Assembly (NCBI GenBank): GCA_029891345.1
Contig: CM056995.1
Coordinates: forward strand, 84,507,895-84,571,894
Direction of reading: 5' to 3'
From: Dryococelus australis
Taxonomy: Eukaryota; Arthropoda; Insecta; Phasmatodea; Phasmatidae
DNA: 64,000 nt
Each line of letters starts with the position of its first letter. The first letter of the stretch is position 1. Made by a program: the position numbers and the translations under genes. Below, piece after piece: positions 35,495 through 45,329 of this stretch. The notes under the pieces were generated by a model. The model was not told the DNA's origin, ran no database searches, and saw only the letters and a list, made by a program, of their open reading frames with translations.

Positions 35495-35779
35495 ATGTTG
35501 AAAAGTACCGATCCTTTGGAAATTGAATGGGTGTGTATCTCGACTTACCCACTCGTGTGGAACGATGACAAGTCTCAGACTCCGTACGCCTGCAAGGATG
35601 GAATCGTCATGAGCGATCTGACAACGTCCAGCTTTAAACTAAACAATTGTAAATGCAGTGCTGATATATTGGGTGTTTTCGAATTTCAGCCACACATGCC
35701 GAGATGTTTCCCATCAACCCATGTTAATTTCTTGACAAACTTTCATAAAATTCATCATATCAACAATAATAATTCATAA
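35495..35779 (+). CDS. Cys-containing 94-residue viral-like ORF
   Basis: The frame from MLKSTDPLEIEWVCIS is open for 94 residues and contains five Cys residues within a strand-rich domain (YACKDGIVMSDL, LNNCKCSADILGVFEF, MPRCFPS). The Cys pattern suggests a disulfide-stabilised secreted or envelope domain such as those of per os infectivity factors. An assignment to a particular one would be a guess. It starts 38 bases from the divergent membrane fragment. Confidence 0.45.
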   Translation: MLKSTDPLEIEWVCISTYPLVWNDDKSQTPYACKDGIVMSDLTTSSFKLNNCKCSADILGVFEFQPHMPRCFPSTHVNFLTNFHKIHHINNNNS

Positions 35780-35857
35780 GATGCATGCATTTATATATTT
35801 TTATTATTATTATGTTTAACTAGGGTTGTTGTAGTTTTAATTTACTTTTCCACAGAG

Positions 35858-36298
35858 ATGCGATACTTCATACCGGAAACTTACAAGAGAAACGAAAATG
35901 AATTGCCTATTAAATTTTGAATATTATTTTCCACAATACCTTCGTATCTCAATAAACAATCAATTTTTAAACGCACACAATTATTTTTCCAAGTGTTAAA
36001 TCAGCAATATGAAACTGAAATCTTTATGTGCGCGAATAGAAACGATTCCAATGTCGCCATATTCCATTTTCTAGCCGTGATCACGGAGATGGAGACCCGT
36101 TCAGTGGCGAAGTTCCAATATGCGCACATGCATCCCTACCTCCCTACAAAAGCATGTTTTGACAAAGATAATAAATGGTATTTGAAAAAACAACTCCGAG
36201 AAAGAGCTAACGACGTGGAAGTTATGAAGAGACAATTGTTGATTCAAGTTGCAAAAGAGGGTGTCGCCGTCAATACCACCAAAGAAAGCACAGAATAA
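35858..36298 (+). pseudogene. Viral-like protein, one in-frame stop; decayed tail to about 36580
   Basis: From MRYFIPETYKRNENELPIKF the frame is continuous to 36298 apart from one TGA near 35918. The C-terminal part is a basic helix (KKQLRERANDVEVMKRQLL). After the stop, coding-like sequence continues in other frames to about 36575 (MKFEEATQLASKETSQLQ, then NMYGSVKNTLSTYLKFF), so the original protein may have been about 230 residues. Function is unknown. Confidence 0.45.
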
Positions 36299-36604
36299 AT
36301 AAGCAACAGTTTGAAACCAAATTTCTTGTTGTTGAAGTTGAATGAAGGCAATATTGATATTCCATGTTATGTAATTTGCGTACAAAAATGAAATTTGAAG
36401 AGGCAACTCAACTAGCTTCGAAAGAAACATCCCAACTGCAAGGCATTGCTGCATTTAGAGTATAATTTAGCATCTCGAAACATGTACGGCAGTGTCAAGA
36501 ACACATTGAGCACATACTTGAAATTTTTCAAGGATTACTTTAAAATTAAATATATCGAATTTACAGAAAATTGAATGTTGATTCAAATCGATAATATGGA
36601 AAAT

Positions 36605-36695
36605 GAAGTGTATGTGTATGTGTATGTGTGTGCGTGTGCGTGTATATATATGTGTATATGTGTTTGTGTGTATGTGTGTGTGTGTTTGGTTGTAA
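36605..36695. repeat. TG/TA-rich microsatellite
   Basis: Imperfect GTGTATGTGTATGTGTGTGC-type repeats of about 90 bases. The following 300 bases (36700-36995) are AT-rich and hold no gene that I can support. Confidence 0.9.
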
Positions 36696-36995
36696 AAAAT
36701 AAATATAAATAAATAAATCTAATTTTTTTTTAAATTATTAATTTTGCTCGATTTACTGAAATTATTTTACGCGTATGTAGTAACCATTTCCAACTACTTG
36801 ACCCACTCTATGTTTTTTAAACTTGTTTAACTTTTTACTCAAACTAGTACTTTGTCTCCTCTGTCTGCATCAAATGGGTAATTATGATTTTCTATTCAAA
36901 GGACTTGGAGACCTAGTCCTGCTACGACTATGTCGTCTTTGTCTCCTTTGTTTTGGCATAACCAGGTGTGTATGTGTGTTTTTAAAATTATTTAT

Positions 36996-37475
36996 TTAGT
37001 AAAAGTTCGATAATATTACCCAAATGCAAACTGCGAGCACATACTTGTATTCATCATGGACATTTGATAAAAATTTACCCTGTTTTGTGTAAATATTACA
37101 CAACAAATTTAGTTCTTGTAAATAATGTTCGAAGCATAGAAAATTCAAAATGTTTTCTTGAATCTCTTCGAAAACTCTGTAATTTTCGTCAGGGTATAGG
37201 TTGAGTTTCAAAAAGTTGAAATATTTACCATATACACCCATTCTCCTATTTGAGCTTCGAGAAGTAAATTATCTGCGAAAATCTTAAACTTTTTTTTTTT
37301 CTGGATAACCAATTTGGGTGATTAAAGTATCGGGAAATAAATCGTAATTAAGTGCCATCGTGTCCATCTTACCGTTTGGCATAATTGACAAATCCTGCAA
37401 ACCGCTATAAATACTCGAGCCTAGAGTAGATGTAGGTCTGGCGGCAGAAGAAGATGAAGTCGACATCTTATCCAA
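36996..37475 (-). pseudogene. Unknown protein of about 160 residues, slips at an A-tract
   Basis: The product starts MDKMSTSSSSAARPTSTLGS (37475). At a run of A near 37290 the frame shifts into KFKIFADNLLLEAQIGEWV and then into GVYGKYFNFLKLNLYPDENY, ending at 36996. The Ser-rich N-terminus and helical C-terminus make a sensible single product. The family is not recognised. Confidence 0.42.
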
Positions 37476-37554
37476 AAATTATAATTGAGAATGCGATTTT
37501 CCTCATGTTCATCACCGATTTTGGGAACGTTCTATTTGTCGGGTGCGCCATCAC

Positions 37555-38476
37555 CTAATCATCATCACCATTCATTTTAGGCATTGTCATTTCGGGAGAT
37601 GTAGACATCTCATCACTGTGGTAACTATCGAAAGTCGCTGAGCGAAATTCGACGACGTAATCGTGAACATTCTTTGTATTCCTCTCTGAGTTTTTGATTG
37701 ATTGATATAACCGTGCGATTGTGTTTGAATGGTTGGCGTAAATGATTTTCACAGTTATCGTCGATGGTTTTGGAACGGGGTGGTATTTGACAATCGATTA
37801 AAGGTAATCTCGCCCTCTCTCCTTTATTGAAACCTTCAGATGGTAAGCAATTATCCTCGTCCTTTCTGGTTTCGTCATCAGCCAGGAAGCCATCATCGTC
37901 ATCACCATGATTCGACTCTTGGTAAGTGCGAATTTATGGAAACAGACTGGAATACGATTGTTTTGAAACACGATGATGGGATTTTTGGCGAGGTGCGGGA
38001 GTACCAGGAAAGGTGATCTTAGGTCCCAGCAAATGTGTTTGATTGGAATCTTATGATTGTGGGCGTCTGGGTAATGATTTGAGGGGGGGGGGGGAGTTGG
38101 TGGTCTGGGATGAGATTGTGATGCAAATATAAATTTTTTCATAAATATTTGCGAAAATGTGACATATGCAAAAAAGTACATTAACATCATTTTGATAAAC
38201 TTTATTTTTTTCTTTAGGATTAAACACCAACATAACCCCCTCGTCATTGTTTTCAAGTTTTAAACAAGTCGATAAACTCAGATCGTCATAAAACAAGTTG
38301 GCCACTTTGCGAATAACCATATTGAATATAACGATACTAAAAGGGGGTAAATCCGTAAATATTTGTGGAGGTAATTTATGTGGGTCGTTGTAACAAATTT
38401 TTAAATTACGATTGTTATATGCGTATGAAATCTGTCCAATTTTAAAATAATTGGAATCTTAATTGTTTTTGCTCAT
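37555..38476 (-). pseudogene. Viral-like protein of about 300 residues with acidic/basic tail
   Basis: The frame starts MSKNN, a stop, then DSNYFKIGQISYAYNNRN. It continues through IFTDLPPFSIVIFNMVIRKV and LKLENNDEGVMLVFNPKEKN. A run of ten G at 38083-38092 marks a frame slip. Another segment (IKHICWDLRSPFLVLPHLAK) follows, then an acidic patch (GDDDDGFLADDETRKDED) and an Arg-rich end (LREEYKECSRLRRRISL). The N-terminal two thirds look globular. A replication accessory or structural protein is possible, but no name is justified. Confidence 0.45.
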
Positions 38477-38684
38477 GGCCAAAATTTGTAATGTAGATCT
38501 GATATGAATAATTATTCATTTTTTGTAGGAGTTATAACTTATAATGAAAAAAAAAATTAAGTAATTTCATTTAGATATTTATTTTATAAATATGTATTTT
38601 ACAAATACATTGATTCATTTATGACACAAAAATATATTTATTTACATATATACCTGCAAAAACAGATTTATTTAGACAATACAA
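38477..38684. other. AT-rich spacer
   Basis: Tandem AT-rich sequence including two ATTTATTTA-like blocks. No gene is seen. Confidence 0.4.
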
Positions 38685-39327
38685 TTATTCATTTTTTACA
38701 TAAGAGTTGTTATACTGAGAATAAAATTTTCTGAAAAGATAGTTCCAAATAAAATCTACATTTGCCAGAAAACATCTTTGTTGATTTGCACTTGGATTAT
38801 GAAAACCGCAGGTGCCACATTCGATGGGAAATTTCCATGTAGCTATTACGAGTTTCTCGTCAGGCACACCCAACTACATCAGAAAGTGTATTTTTTGAGC
38901 GCCTCTCACGACGATGTGTCGGGTCCAACTTTCGTTTAGGATTTTGCGAATTGTTTCAATATTCATTACGTGGAAGATTCCAAGGTATGCCACCATATAC
39001 TTTCCGGTAGAGGTACAAATTTTGCCCAAAATCACCCAACATACTTGTACATAGGTGAGATATATGAACTGGTCTTTGAACATGAGTCATGTAAATACCC
39101 TTCTTCATAGCACATCCAAATTCTAGGGGAACGTTTTCACCAGCATAAACGCTAAATTGAATGTCGATGACTATAGTTTTATCCAGTTCAAAATCCACTT
39201 CATCCGTAGATGACATTTTGATGTAGTTTAATTGTGGAATTTCGTTCAAAGTTGTTGCTTGATTGAATTTTTCGAGTAATTCTGGCGATGACAAATCTTC
39301 TATGGTAGCTTCTTTCCAGAAGCTCAT
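38685..39327 (-). pseudogene. Paralogue 1 of a tandem gene pair, possible nuclease-like fold
   Basis: The frame starts MSFWKEATIEDLSSPELLEK (39327) and stays open for 123 residues. It includes KTIVIDIQFSVYAGENVPLE and YGGIPWNLP. After a frame change near 38990 it continues TIRKILNESWTRHIVVRGAQ, then CGTCGFHNPSANQQRCFLAN, and ends at 38685. The hydrophobic-Asp-hydrophobic-X-Phe strand near the start and the late Cys/His cluster recall an RNase-H-like DEDD exonuclease, but not all catalytic acids are visible. Clear similarity to the next gene upstream shows duplication. Confidence 0.5.
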
Positions 39328-39409
39328 CTCGTCAGAGTCCTCAGCTCACTCCTGGGGTAATTGTGTTTGTTCAATGACCATTTCAATACGAAATTAGTTT
39401 TTTCATTTT

Positions 39410-39410
<1 letters not shown>

Positions 39411-39505
<95 letters not shown>

Positions 39506-39524
39506 CACACACACACACACTTGT
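39411..39524. repeat. TA microsatellite with CA tail
   Basis: About 46 TA dinucleotides (39412-39503) followed by a short CA run. It separates the two paralogues and adds meaningless Tyr-Ile repeats to the minus-strand frames. Confidence 0.97.
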
Positions 39525-39529
39525 TTATG

Positions 39530-40499
39530 CATAAAAAAATTATTTATTGCAATATCCATTGCCCTTATCACATCTTTAGCAGTTAGATCCCAAATCAACC
39601 GAACTATGGGTAGGGCACAGTCCCAAGAAATTTTCTTTAGAATGGCATTTGCAAATTTTTCCAAGTCTATTTGAATTGCTCATGTGGCAAATAATTATTT
39701 TCTTCCTGGGCACTCTCATTTTTTTCGTAAATATCTAGCCTGCTCTTCATTTGCTATAATTATAAATTTAATCCAGGCTTCTTTCAAAATTGAACGAACT
39801 GTTTTGAGTTTGACGTTTTTCTATTTAATTTCCCAGGGTATTCTTTCATGTACAAATTGCAATTTTATTCGAGATTTTTAGACATACTCTTTACCAAGTG
39901 TATGTATGGGACAGGTCTAGTTATATACAAAATGCTTGACCCTCGTTGTGTAGCATATCCAATCTCCAATGCATATATTGTTCCCATGATATCTGCCGAA
40001 TTTAAAATCAACAACTAAAACAGAACCTAGATTAATATTTTCCAACAGCTTATGTTTTTCTTCTGGCCTTTTTCTACTCAGAGTAGGTTTTTTGTCCTCT
40101 TCACTAGAGTTGCTTGAAGACCCTGAACACCCTTCACTGCTGTTGGTACTTTCTTTGTCTTTTCCTTTTTAAACTAAATTTTTGCTCTTCCGTTATATCG
40201 AAGTCTTGTTCTTATTTTATGTCAAACTTTTTCTCTTCTTTTATATAAGACTTTTGTTCTTCCTCTACAAATTCATCAGTCGAACGTACCTCTCCTTCTT
40301 CATCACCAGTGTCACCATCAGTATTCCATGTTGAATGTCGTACTTGTTGATAATATCTCGAGTCATCTCTCGAAGAGTGTTGTATAGCTTCAGCTTCAAG
40401 TTTACCATTCAAAGGCTGTAGTTGATGCTCTTTAGGTTCAGCTCCATGTTCATTAAACACTTGTTTAAATACTACCTCGTCACTGGAAATAGTCAACAT
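39530..40499 (-). pseudogene. Paralogue 2 of the tandem pair with an extra acidic N-terminus
   Basis: The frame starts MLTISSDEVVFKQVFNEHGA (40499) and is open for 95 residues, very rich in Glu/Asp/Lys. After stops and frame changes it enters the shared domain: GSVLVVDFKFGRYHGNNICI aligns with VIDIQFSVYAGENV of paralogue 1, HERIPWEI with YGGIPWNL, and TVRSILKEAWIKFIII with TIRKILNESWTRHIVV. The end (LEKFANAILKKISWDCALP) has decayed and runs into the TA repeat. At least six interruptions make it more degraded than paralogue 1. Confidence 0.48.
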
Positions 40500-40788
40500 G
40501 AGTTATCACTGGGAAACTTCTCACAGTCACTGCAACTGCACAAATGACTTCTCTGTGATTTCCGATGCCTATATATACAAGAGTACGAAAAAAAAAATCT
40601 TTATCATGTATGGAATTACTCACTATTTTATTTTATTTTTGTCATTTCTAAAACCTGAGTTTGTGAAAGATCTCGTGACATCGCCGAAAACCATTTTGAT
40701 TTTTTCAGCATTATACACTTTAAGTAACACTGTGTTCTTATTGCAACACATTGAAGATTCCGGTGGAACGTTTTTACTGGCAATTTAA
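40498..40788 (+). CDS. 96-residue membrane-protein ORF, divergent from paralogue 2
   Basis: The product is MSYHWETSHSHCNCTNDFSV then, after a polar stretch, MYGITHYFILFLSFL and TILIFSALYTLSNTVFLL, two likely membrane segments, with a stop at 40788. Its ATG overlaps the ATG of the minus-strand gene within the four bases CATG at 40497-40500. The frame is undamaged. Either Met at the start or the internal Met at 40606 could initiate. Function is unknown. Confidence 0.42.
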   Translation: MSYHWETSHSHCNCTNDFSVISDAYIYKSTKKKIFIMYGITHYFILFLSFLKPEFVKDLVTSPKTILIFSALYTLSNTVFLLQHIEDSGGTFLLAI

Positions 40789-40832
40789 TGTTTATTTGAT
40801 CATTGCGTAATAAACTGAAAAAAATAACGCCG

Positions 40833-41968
40833 ATGGAAATTTTAAACATTATTAAAGTTGAATACGTTCACCATCCAAACAATATGCGGAAAAATATCTC
40901 TATGGTGATGGACGTTCTCAACAAACAGCCGACCTTCTTTGTGACCATACCCGAATATGGCAAAACTTTAATGATTCTCTAAATGCATAGGGGATGGAGA
41001 GGTTCAAAATCGACTTTGATTTGGATATTGTTGCATTTAATGTTGGTTGGCGAAAATAATCGCAATAGAAATTATAATTACGCCAATCTTTATCACAGTT
41101 TACACGAAAATTTGGATTTTTTTATACTGTCTTCCATGTGTTTCGATGGATACAGAAACAAAAAATCAATGCTTAAAATACTTGCGAAAAATAACTTTCC
41201 GCAAGATTATATAATGGTATTAATTAATTCGAGCATCGAAAATTAGAAAAATATTTCACAGATCTATAACACACCCCCCGGTGATAGTTTTGCTAATGCT
41301 CGAGTATCGGCAGTTGAAATTACGCGTATTGGGCCGAGAGGAAAAACAAAAAACACTTATTTCGGTAAACAAAACCACTTGGCAGTGGGTAATTGAAAGC
41401 TACAATGTCGAGGGTGGCGAGGAGGATGATAGCAGTGGGGAATTTGGTAAATGTAAGCAACATTTGAGACACAAGACACTGGGCGAGTTTATCCTAATCT
41501 ATAAAAGCGTTTTTTTTTTTCAAACAGTTACTCGTGCATAGATACATTGTATTAGTGAAAATTTCATTCAAGGAAATATGTCTGGATTTTTTCCAACGAT
41601 GGATAAAATCAACCTCGTATAAATATGTAAAAAGTTATCTACAAATTTCAATCAGAAACGATTGGTTGTGGTTACAAGGATTAATGTATGAAAAAAGACT
41701 AGGTTAATTTTATTTTTGGCAGGATAATGCAAAAAGACTGTTTTCGAAAATAGAACATCGAGATTAATCGCTGATGCGATTAATACTTGAAATGCACAAA
41801 CAAAACTATGAGAATTGGCGACAAATGACCCAGGATAATAGAGAACATTTATCATTGCTCGGATTGTATTATTTTGGAAAAGGTTTGTTTCTCAGCTGCT
41901 TAAAATTAGACAATATAATATGCCGATATGATAAAAATTGTAATAACGAATGTATTTGCAATAAATAA
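40833..41968 (+). pseudogene. Viral-like protein of about 375 residues, several frameshifts
   Basis: The frame begins MEILNIIKVEYVHHPNNMRK and keeps open after a stop at 40980 to 41246 (MHRGWRGSK to INSSIEN). It then changes into SFANARVSAVEITRIGPRGK and into the 41281-41541 piece. After 41525 it continues as YIVLVKISFKEICLDFFQRW and ends in the 64-residue piece closing at 41968. All pieces are coding-like and collinear. Its length matches viral late transcription factors, but no signature is visible. Confidence 0.42.
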
Positions 41969-42102
41969 AAAAAAAGCTCATTTTTATGGCACATTTTTGT
42001 AAAAAAAAAAAAAACGATTTTAAAAATATATTGTTTAAACCAGCATAACATTGAATATAAGACGAAAAATTAATTGTTTTTCTTCCAGTCAAACACAAGT
42101 CG

Positions 42103-42282
42103 ATGTTGTCGGACGAGACCAGCGAATACTTGCGGAATAATCTCGACTGTTTGTATTCTGCATTTCTGGCGAGAAAATACAGCCCAAATTTTTTCCTGTA
42201 TATCACTTCGATCAACATTTCTGTCTCAGTCTTGTTTATAAGTATTCTGATATACGTCTTATTTCGCGAAAAGGATTATTGA
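42103..42282 (+). CDS. 59-residue C-terminally anchored membrane protein, intact
   Basis: MLSDETSEYLRNNLDCLYSA leads to a C-terminal membrane span (SINISVSVLFISILIYVLF) and ends REKDY and a TGA. It is undamaged, and 10 bases separate its stop from the next ATG. Tail-anchored small proteins next to replication genes are typical of compact insect-virus genomes. The family is not recognised. Confidence 0.5.
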   Translation: MLSDETSEYLRNNLDCLYSAFLARKYSPNFFLYITSINISVSVLFISILIYVLFREKDY

Positions 42283-42292
42283 CTCGAGTAAA

Positions 42293-43737
42293 ATGACCGA
42301 GGTACGGGAACATATTGGGAAAATTATCAAATGCATTGAGGAAATAGGCCGAGTAACTGTCGATGCGAATCTGGATCGCATAATAATGCAACTTGTGAGC
42401 TGATATGCCACCAAATACGATCGAAACAATATTATCTCCATTGTCAGATCTAGTGAACTCGGTAAAATCACCCAACAGGAAATTTCGCCCTTTGGTTTCG
42501 ATCTTTTGTTAAAGTGTATGTTGCTCATTGGTCGGCAAAAAAGAACACAGAGCAGAGTACGATTATGGGCTGGTTGCGCAAAAAAAAAAAAGTTTGGCTT
42601 ATCGACGCATAATCTTGGACATTGACATCGACAAGGAACACGATTTCGACTTGTACAAAGAGAACCTCGTTTGATGCAATTGTGTATTAGAGTTTGTCGA
42701 GAACATTACTGCAGCCACGTTCCCATTTTACATCAAGGGGTCTTGTCTGGTGACACATCGGCCCGAAAAGGCCAACTTTCACCTAATTCTACCCATAGTG
42801 ATGGATTTCGTCAGTGCACATGTATTTTTTTTTTTGCCATCTTTTCACCTTTACTTGCAATCGAACGAGGGGTTGGAATTCAAGTATGTGTTGGACAATT
42901 CAGCACAGTGTTCCTTGCCCACTGCCCGAAATCACGTGCCTGAATGGCTGAGCACATATGATCATTTTAAAAAACCAAGTCCCATTAATATACGGACTCT
43001 AAAGGATGAGCTCGTGTCTTTTGTTCCCTTTTAAGATCCCTTCAAAGAGCATGAAGCCATCGTAGTTTCCATAACTTGAAGTTCATAGCGAGAAGTTTTT
43101 TCTTTAAAACTCGATCGGACCGTGGAATACGTCAGACGATAAACGTTCATCGATAAGGCAATCAGGAAAATGCGAAATAACAAGGAATCGATTGCGGCAA
43201 ATGGCCGTTGGGTGCAAATGGGAAACAACATTGGTGGTTATTGCGAGGAAGGTTGGGTAAAATTATCCATCGGATCGACTGAGTACAGGCTTGGATTTGA
43301 ATATATCGCTGCATATTTCGTCGTGTGTTTTTATTGAGAAATTACTCACAAAATTGAAAGTCTAAGAGGAAGTGACGATGATAGTGTAATTACCAAGATG
43401 TATGAATTGTAAAGAGTCAGCACACTCGAGACAAATTTTCAGTTTGTGACCAACCAGTTGGAGAACACTTTGTTTAACGTGGAAAAAACTGGACATTCAT
43501 CTGACATCATCTTTTCCGAGTAGGCGTTGGGAAGTGCCGAACATCAGGTTCCTTTTTACGCTCGTGAATTTTACCCCTTTAGTAAAAATCTATTGTATGT
43601 GATTGATCGTTTCGAGGAGACAATACTACAACCCAACATTGACTTTGATCATTACAAGGAAAATTTCATGCATGCAATCATAAATGGTTTATTAGCTGAA
43701 GATTCGGACTGTTTTTACGTGGCCTACACATTCTAAA
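42293..43737 (+). pseudogene. AEP-type DNA primase-like gene, decayed
   Basis: From MTEVREHIGKIIKCIEEIGR the frame runs with stops and one slip at the A-tract (42580) into RRIILDIDIDKEHDFDLYKE. The DIDID at 42618-42632 sits at the end of a hydrophobic strand, as in the catalytic hhDhD motif of archaeo-eukaryotic primases. About 50 codons later KANFHLILP matches the sXH-like second motif, and YVLDNSAQCSLPTARN resembles the third acidic motif. The order and spacing fit a viral primase that makes RNA primers for replication. The remaining 250 codons have stops near 43035 and 43340. No helicase ATPase motif follows, so a fused D5 helicase is not seen. Confidence 0.5.
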
Positions 43738-43799
43738 TATGTTATTGCAAAGCAAATAATATCGAAACTAAAAACATAAACATCATTGTTGAAGTAATT

Positions 43800-44885
43800 G
43801 AATGATGGAATAAGTGGATTTTGGGCAAGCAACAACGGTGATGACAAGATCAGCAGAAAAATAAATATTCCAAAAATGGTTCGAAACAAAGTAGAAATGA
43901 AGAATATGGCGATGGATGTGAATACGACGGAGATGAAGACTATCCTCCATGAAAACGGTTATGTTGACCTGCATCATCGGATACATTATAGAAAAATACT
44001 ACTGGCTCATCTCTGTTTGATTGGATATGTTAAATCGCGGTTATGAGACGAGCATGTTATCATTGATCGTTCGCTACATCGACAGTAAAAATTTAATCAA
44101 ATTGATTGGACATGTGTTCAAGTTTTTCAATGTGAACTGGTATGCAAAGTTCATTTTGAGCGGTTGGTACACCCACGAAAATGTAACCAATCACTTGTAC
44201 GTGGGATTCTACAAGACCGACATTCTTTACTTTTCGCTTTCGTCTTTATGTGAAGGACCTCTCAACTGGACAAACCTGCTCAACCTGTAAAAATATGTCA
44301 TCTTTGGCGAATCCAATGGTCGAGAGAGAGGTGAAAATGGGGATTCGTCTTCGAATAAAAAAAATAAATTTCTTATATCTGGACATTTTATTGACGATGC
44401 GATGTGGCAATTTGGTGTTGCTGTTTGGCAATGGAAAGTTTTCGATTGTGCACGAAAGAAAGTTGTCCTTTAGTCTCGAAATACAAGAGTACGAGGTGGT
44501 TCTCGACCATCTAGGTTACCAAGTCTTTCGCGATGGGTATGTGTTTAACCCATTACTAAATGTATTTGAAACAACTTCGCCTTCACTGACATCTCTGGTG
44601 GCTATCAAGCACCATTACGACAGTTTAAAACTGATAATGACCCTGTTATATTTCCCTCATATACAAGACCTGTGTTTCGACATCTAGCTTAAATTGCCAC
44701 ATTTATTATCACAGTTACAATACAAGTTGATGGTGATGTTATTCTGCCCAATATTTTTAACATTGTGGCTAAGCAGTATGCACTGATCGCACCTGATTTG
44801 AAACCCCTCGACTACATAGATAACAATTTTGTTGTTACTTTCAATGATTTGGCTCTAAACTACAATGGCCTCCAACACTCATAGA
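43800..44885 (+). pseudogene. Downstream coding remnant of about 350 residues, unknown
   Basis: Overlapping open pieces at 43798-44046, 44021-44290 and 44250-44687 form a plausible chain. They include YIDSKNLIKLIGHVFKFFNV, LYVGFYKTDILYFSLSSLCE and, in another frame, VLDHLGYQVFRDGYVFNPLL. A last piece in a third frame reads VTIQVDGDVILPNIFNIVAK. It may be the C-terminal half of the primase-like gene or a separate gene. No motif is recognised. The viral block ends here. Confidence 0.4.
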
Positions 44886-44984
44886 AAATTTAAAATTTAA
44901 TACCGGCTTCAAATTGGCGATTGCCTTCAAGATGTTTGTGTACTTCCTGTATTTTTAACTCAGAAATACGTGGTGAACCTGAAA

Positions 44985-45310
44985 CGAGTTACTCCAGTAA
45001 TACATTCCACATTCAACCTGCGACAACCTACGACTACCTGCAACTGATTACGAATACATGTGACCCCGTTCGACAACTTGCGACTACCTGCGAATACTTA
45101 CAACAACCTGAGACTACCTATGACTACATACGAATACCTGTGACTACCTGTGACAAACTGTGACTACCTGCGACTACTTGCGACAACCTGTGACCACCCA
45201 TGACTACTTGCGACTACCTATGTCTAACTGCGACTAATTGCGACTACATGTGACCACTTACAAAAATTTGAGACTGCTTGCAACTACCTGCGAAAACTTA
45301 CTTCATTTTC
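44985..45310. repeat. Degenerate tandem repeat of about 10-11 bp (ACCTGCGACT-like)
   Basis: Units such as CTGCGACTAC, CTGTGACTAC and CTGCGACAAC repeat about 30 times with irregular spacing. The apparent Thr/Tyr-rich reading frames here are only translations of the repeat. Confidence 0.85.
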
Positions 45311-45329
45311 TTGTAACATTGTTTCAAAT

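Noticed and set aside
39324..39664. Tyr-Ile repeat protein on the minus strand
   Set aside because: The repeat is the TA microsatellite. The flanking residues belong to the C-terminal remnant of paralogue 2.
44921..45163. A Thr/Tyr-rich 80-residue frame
   Set aside because: It is the translation of the degenerate 10-11-bp repeat and has no other support.
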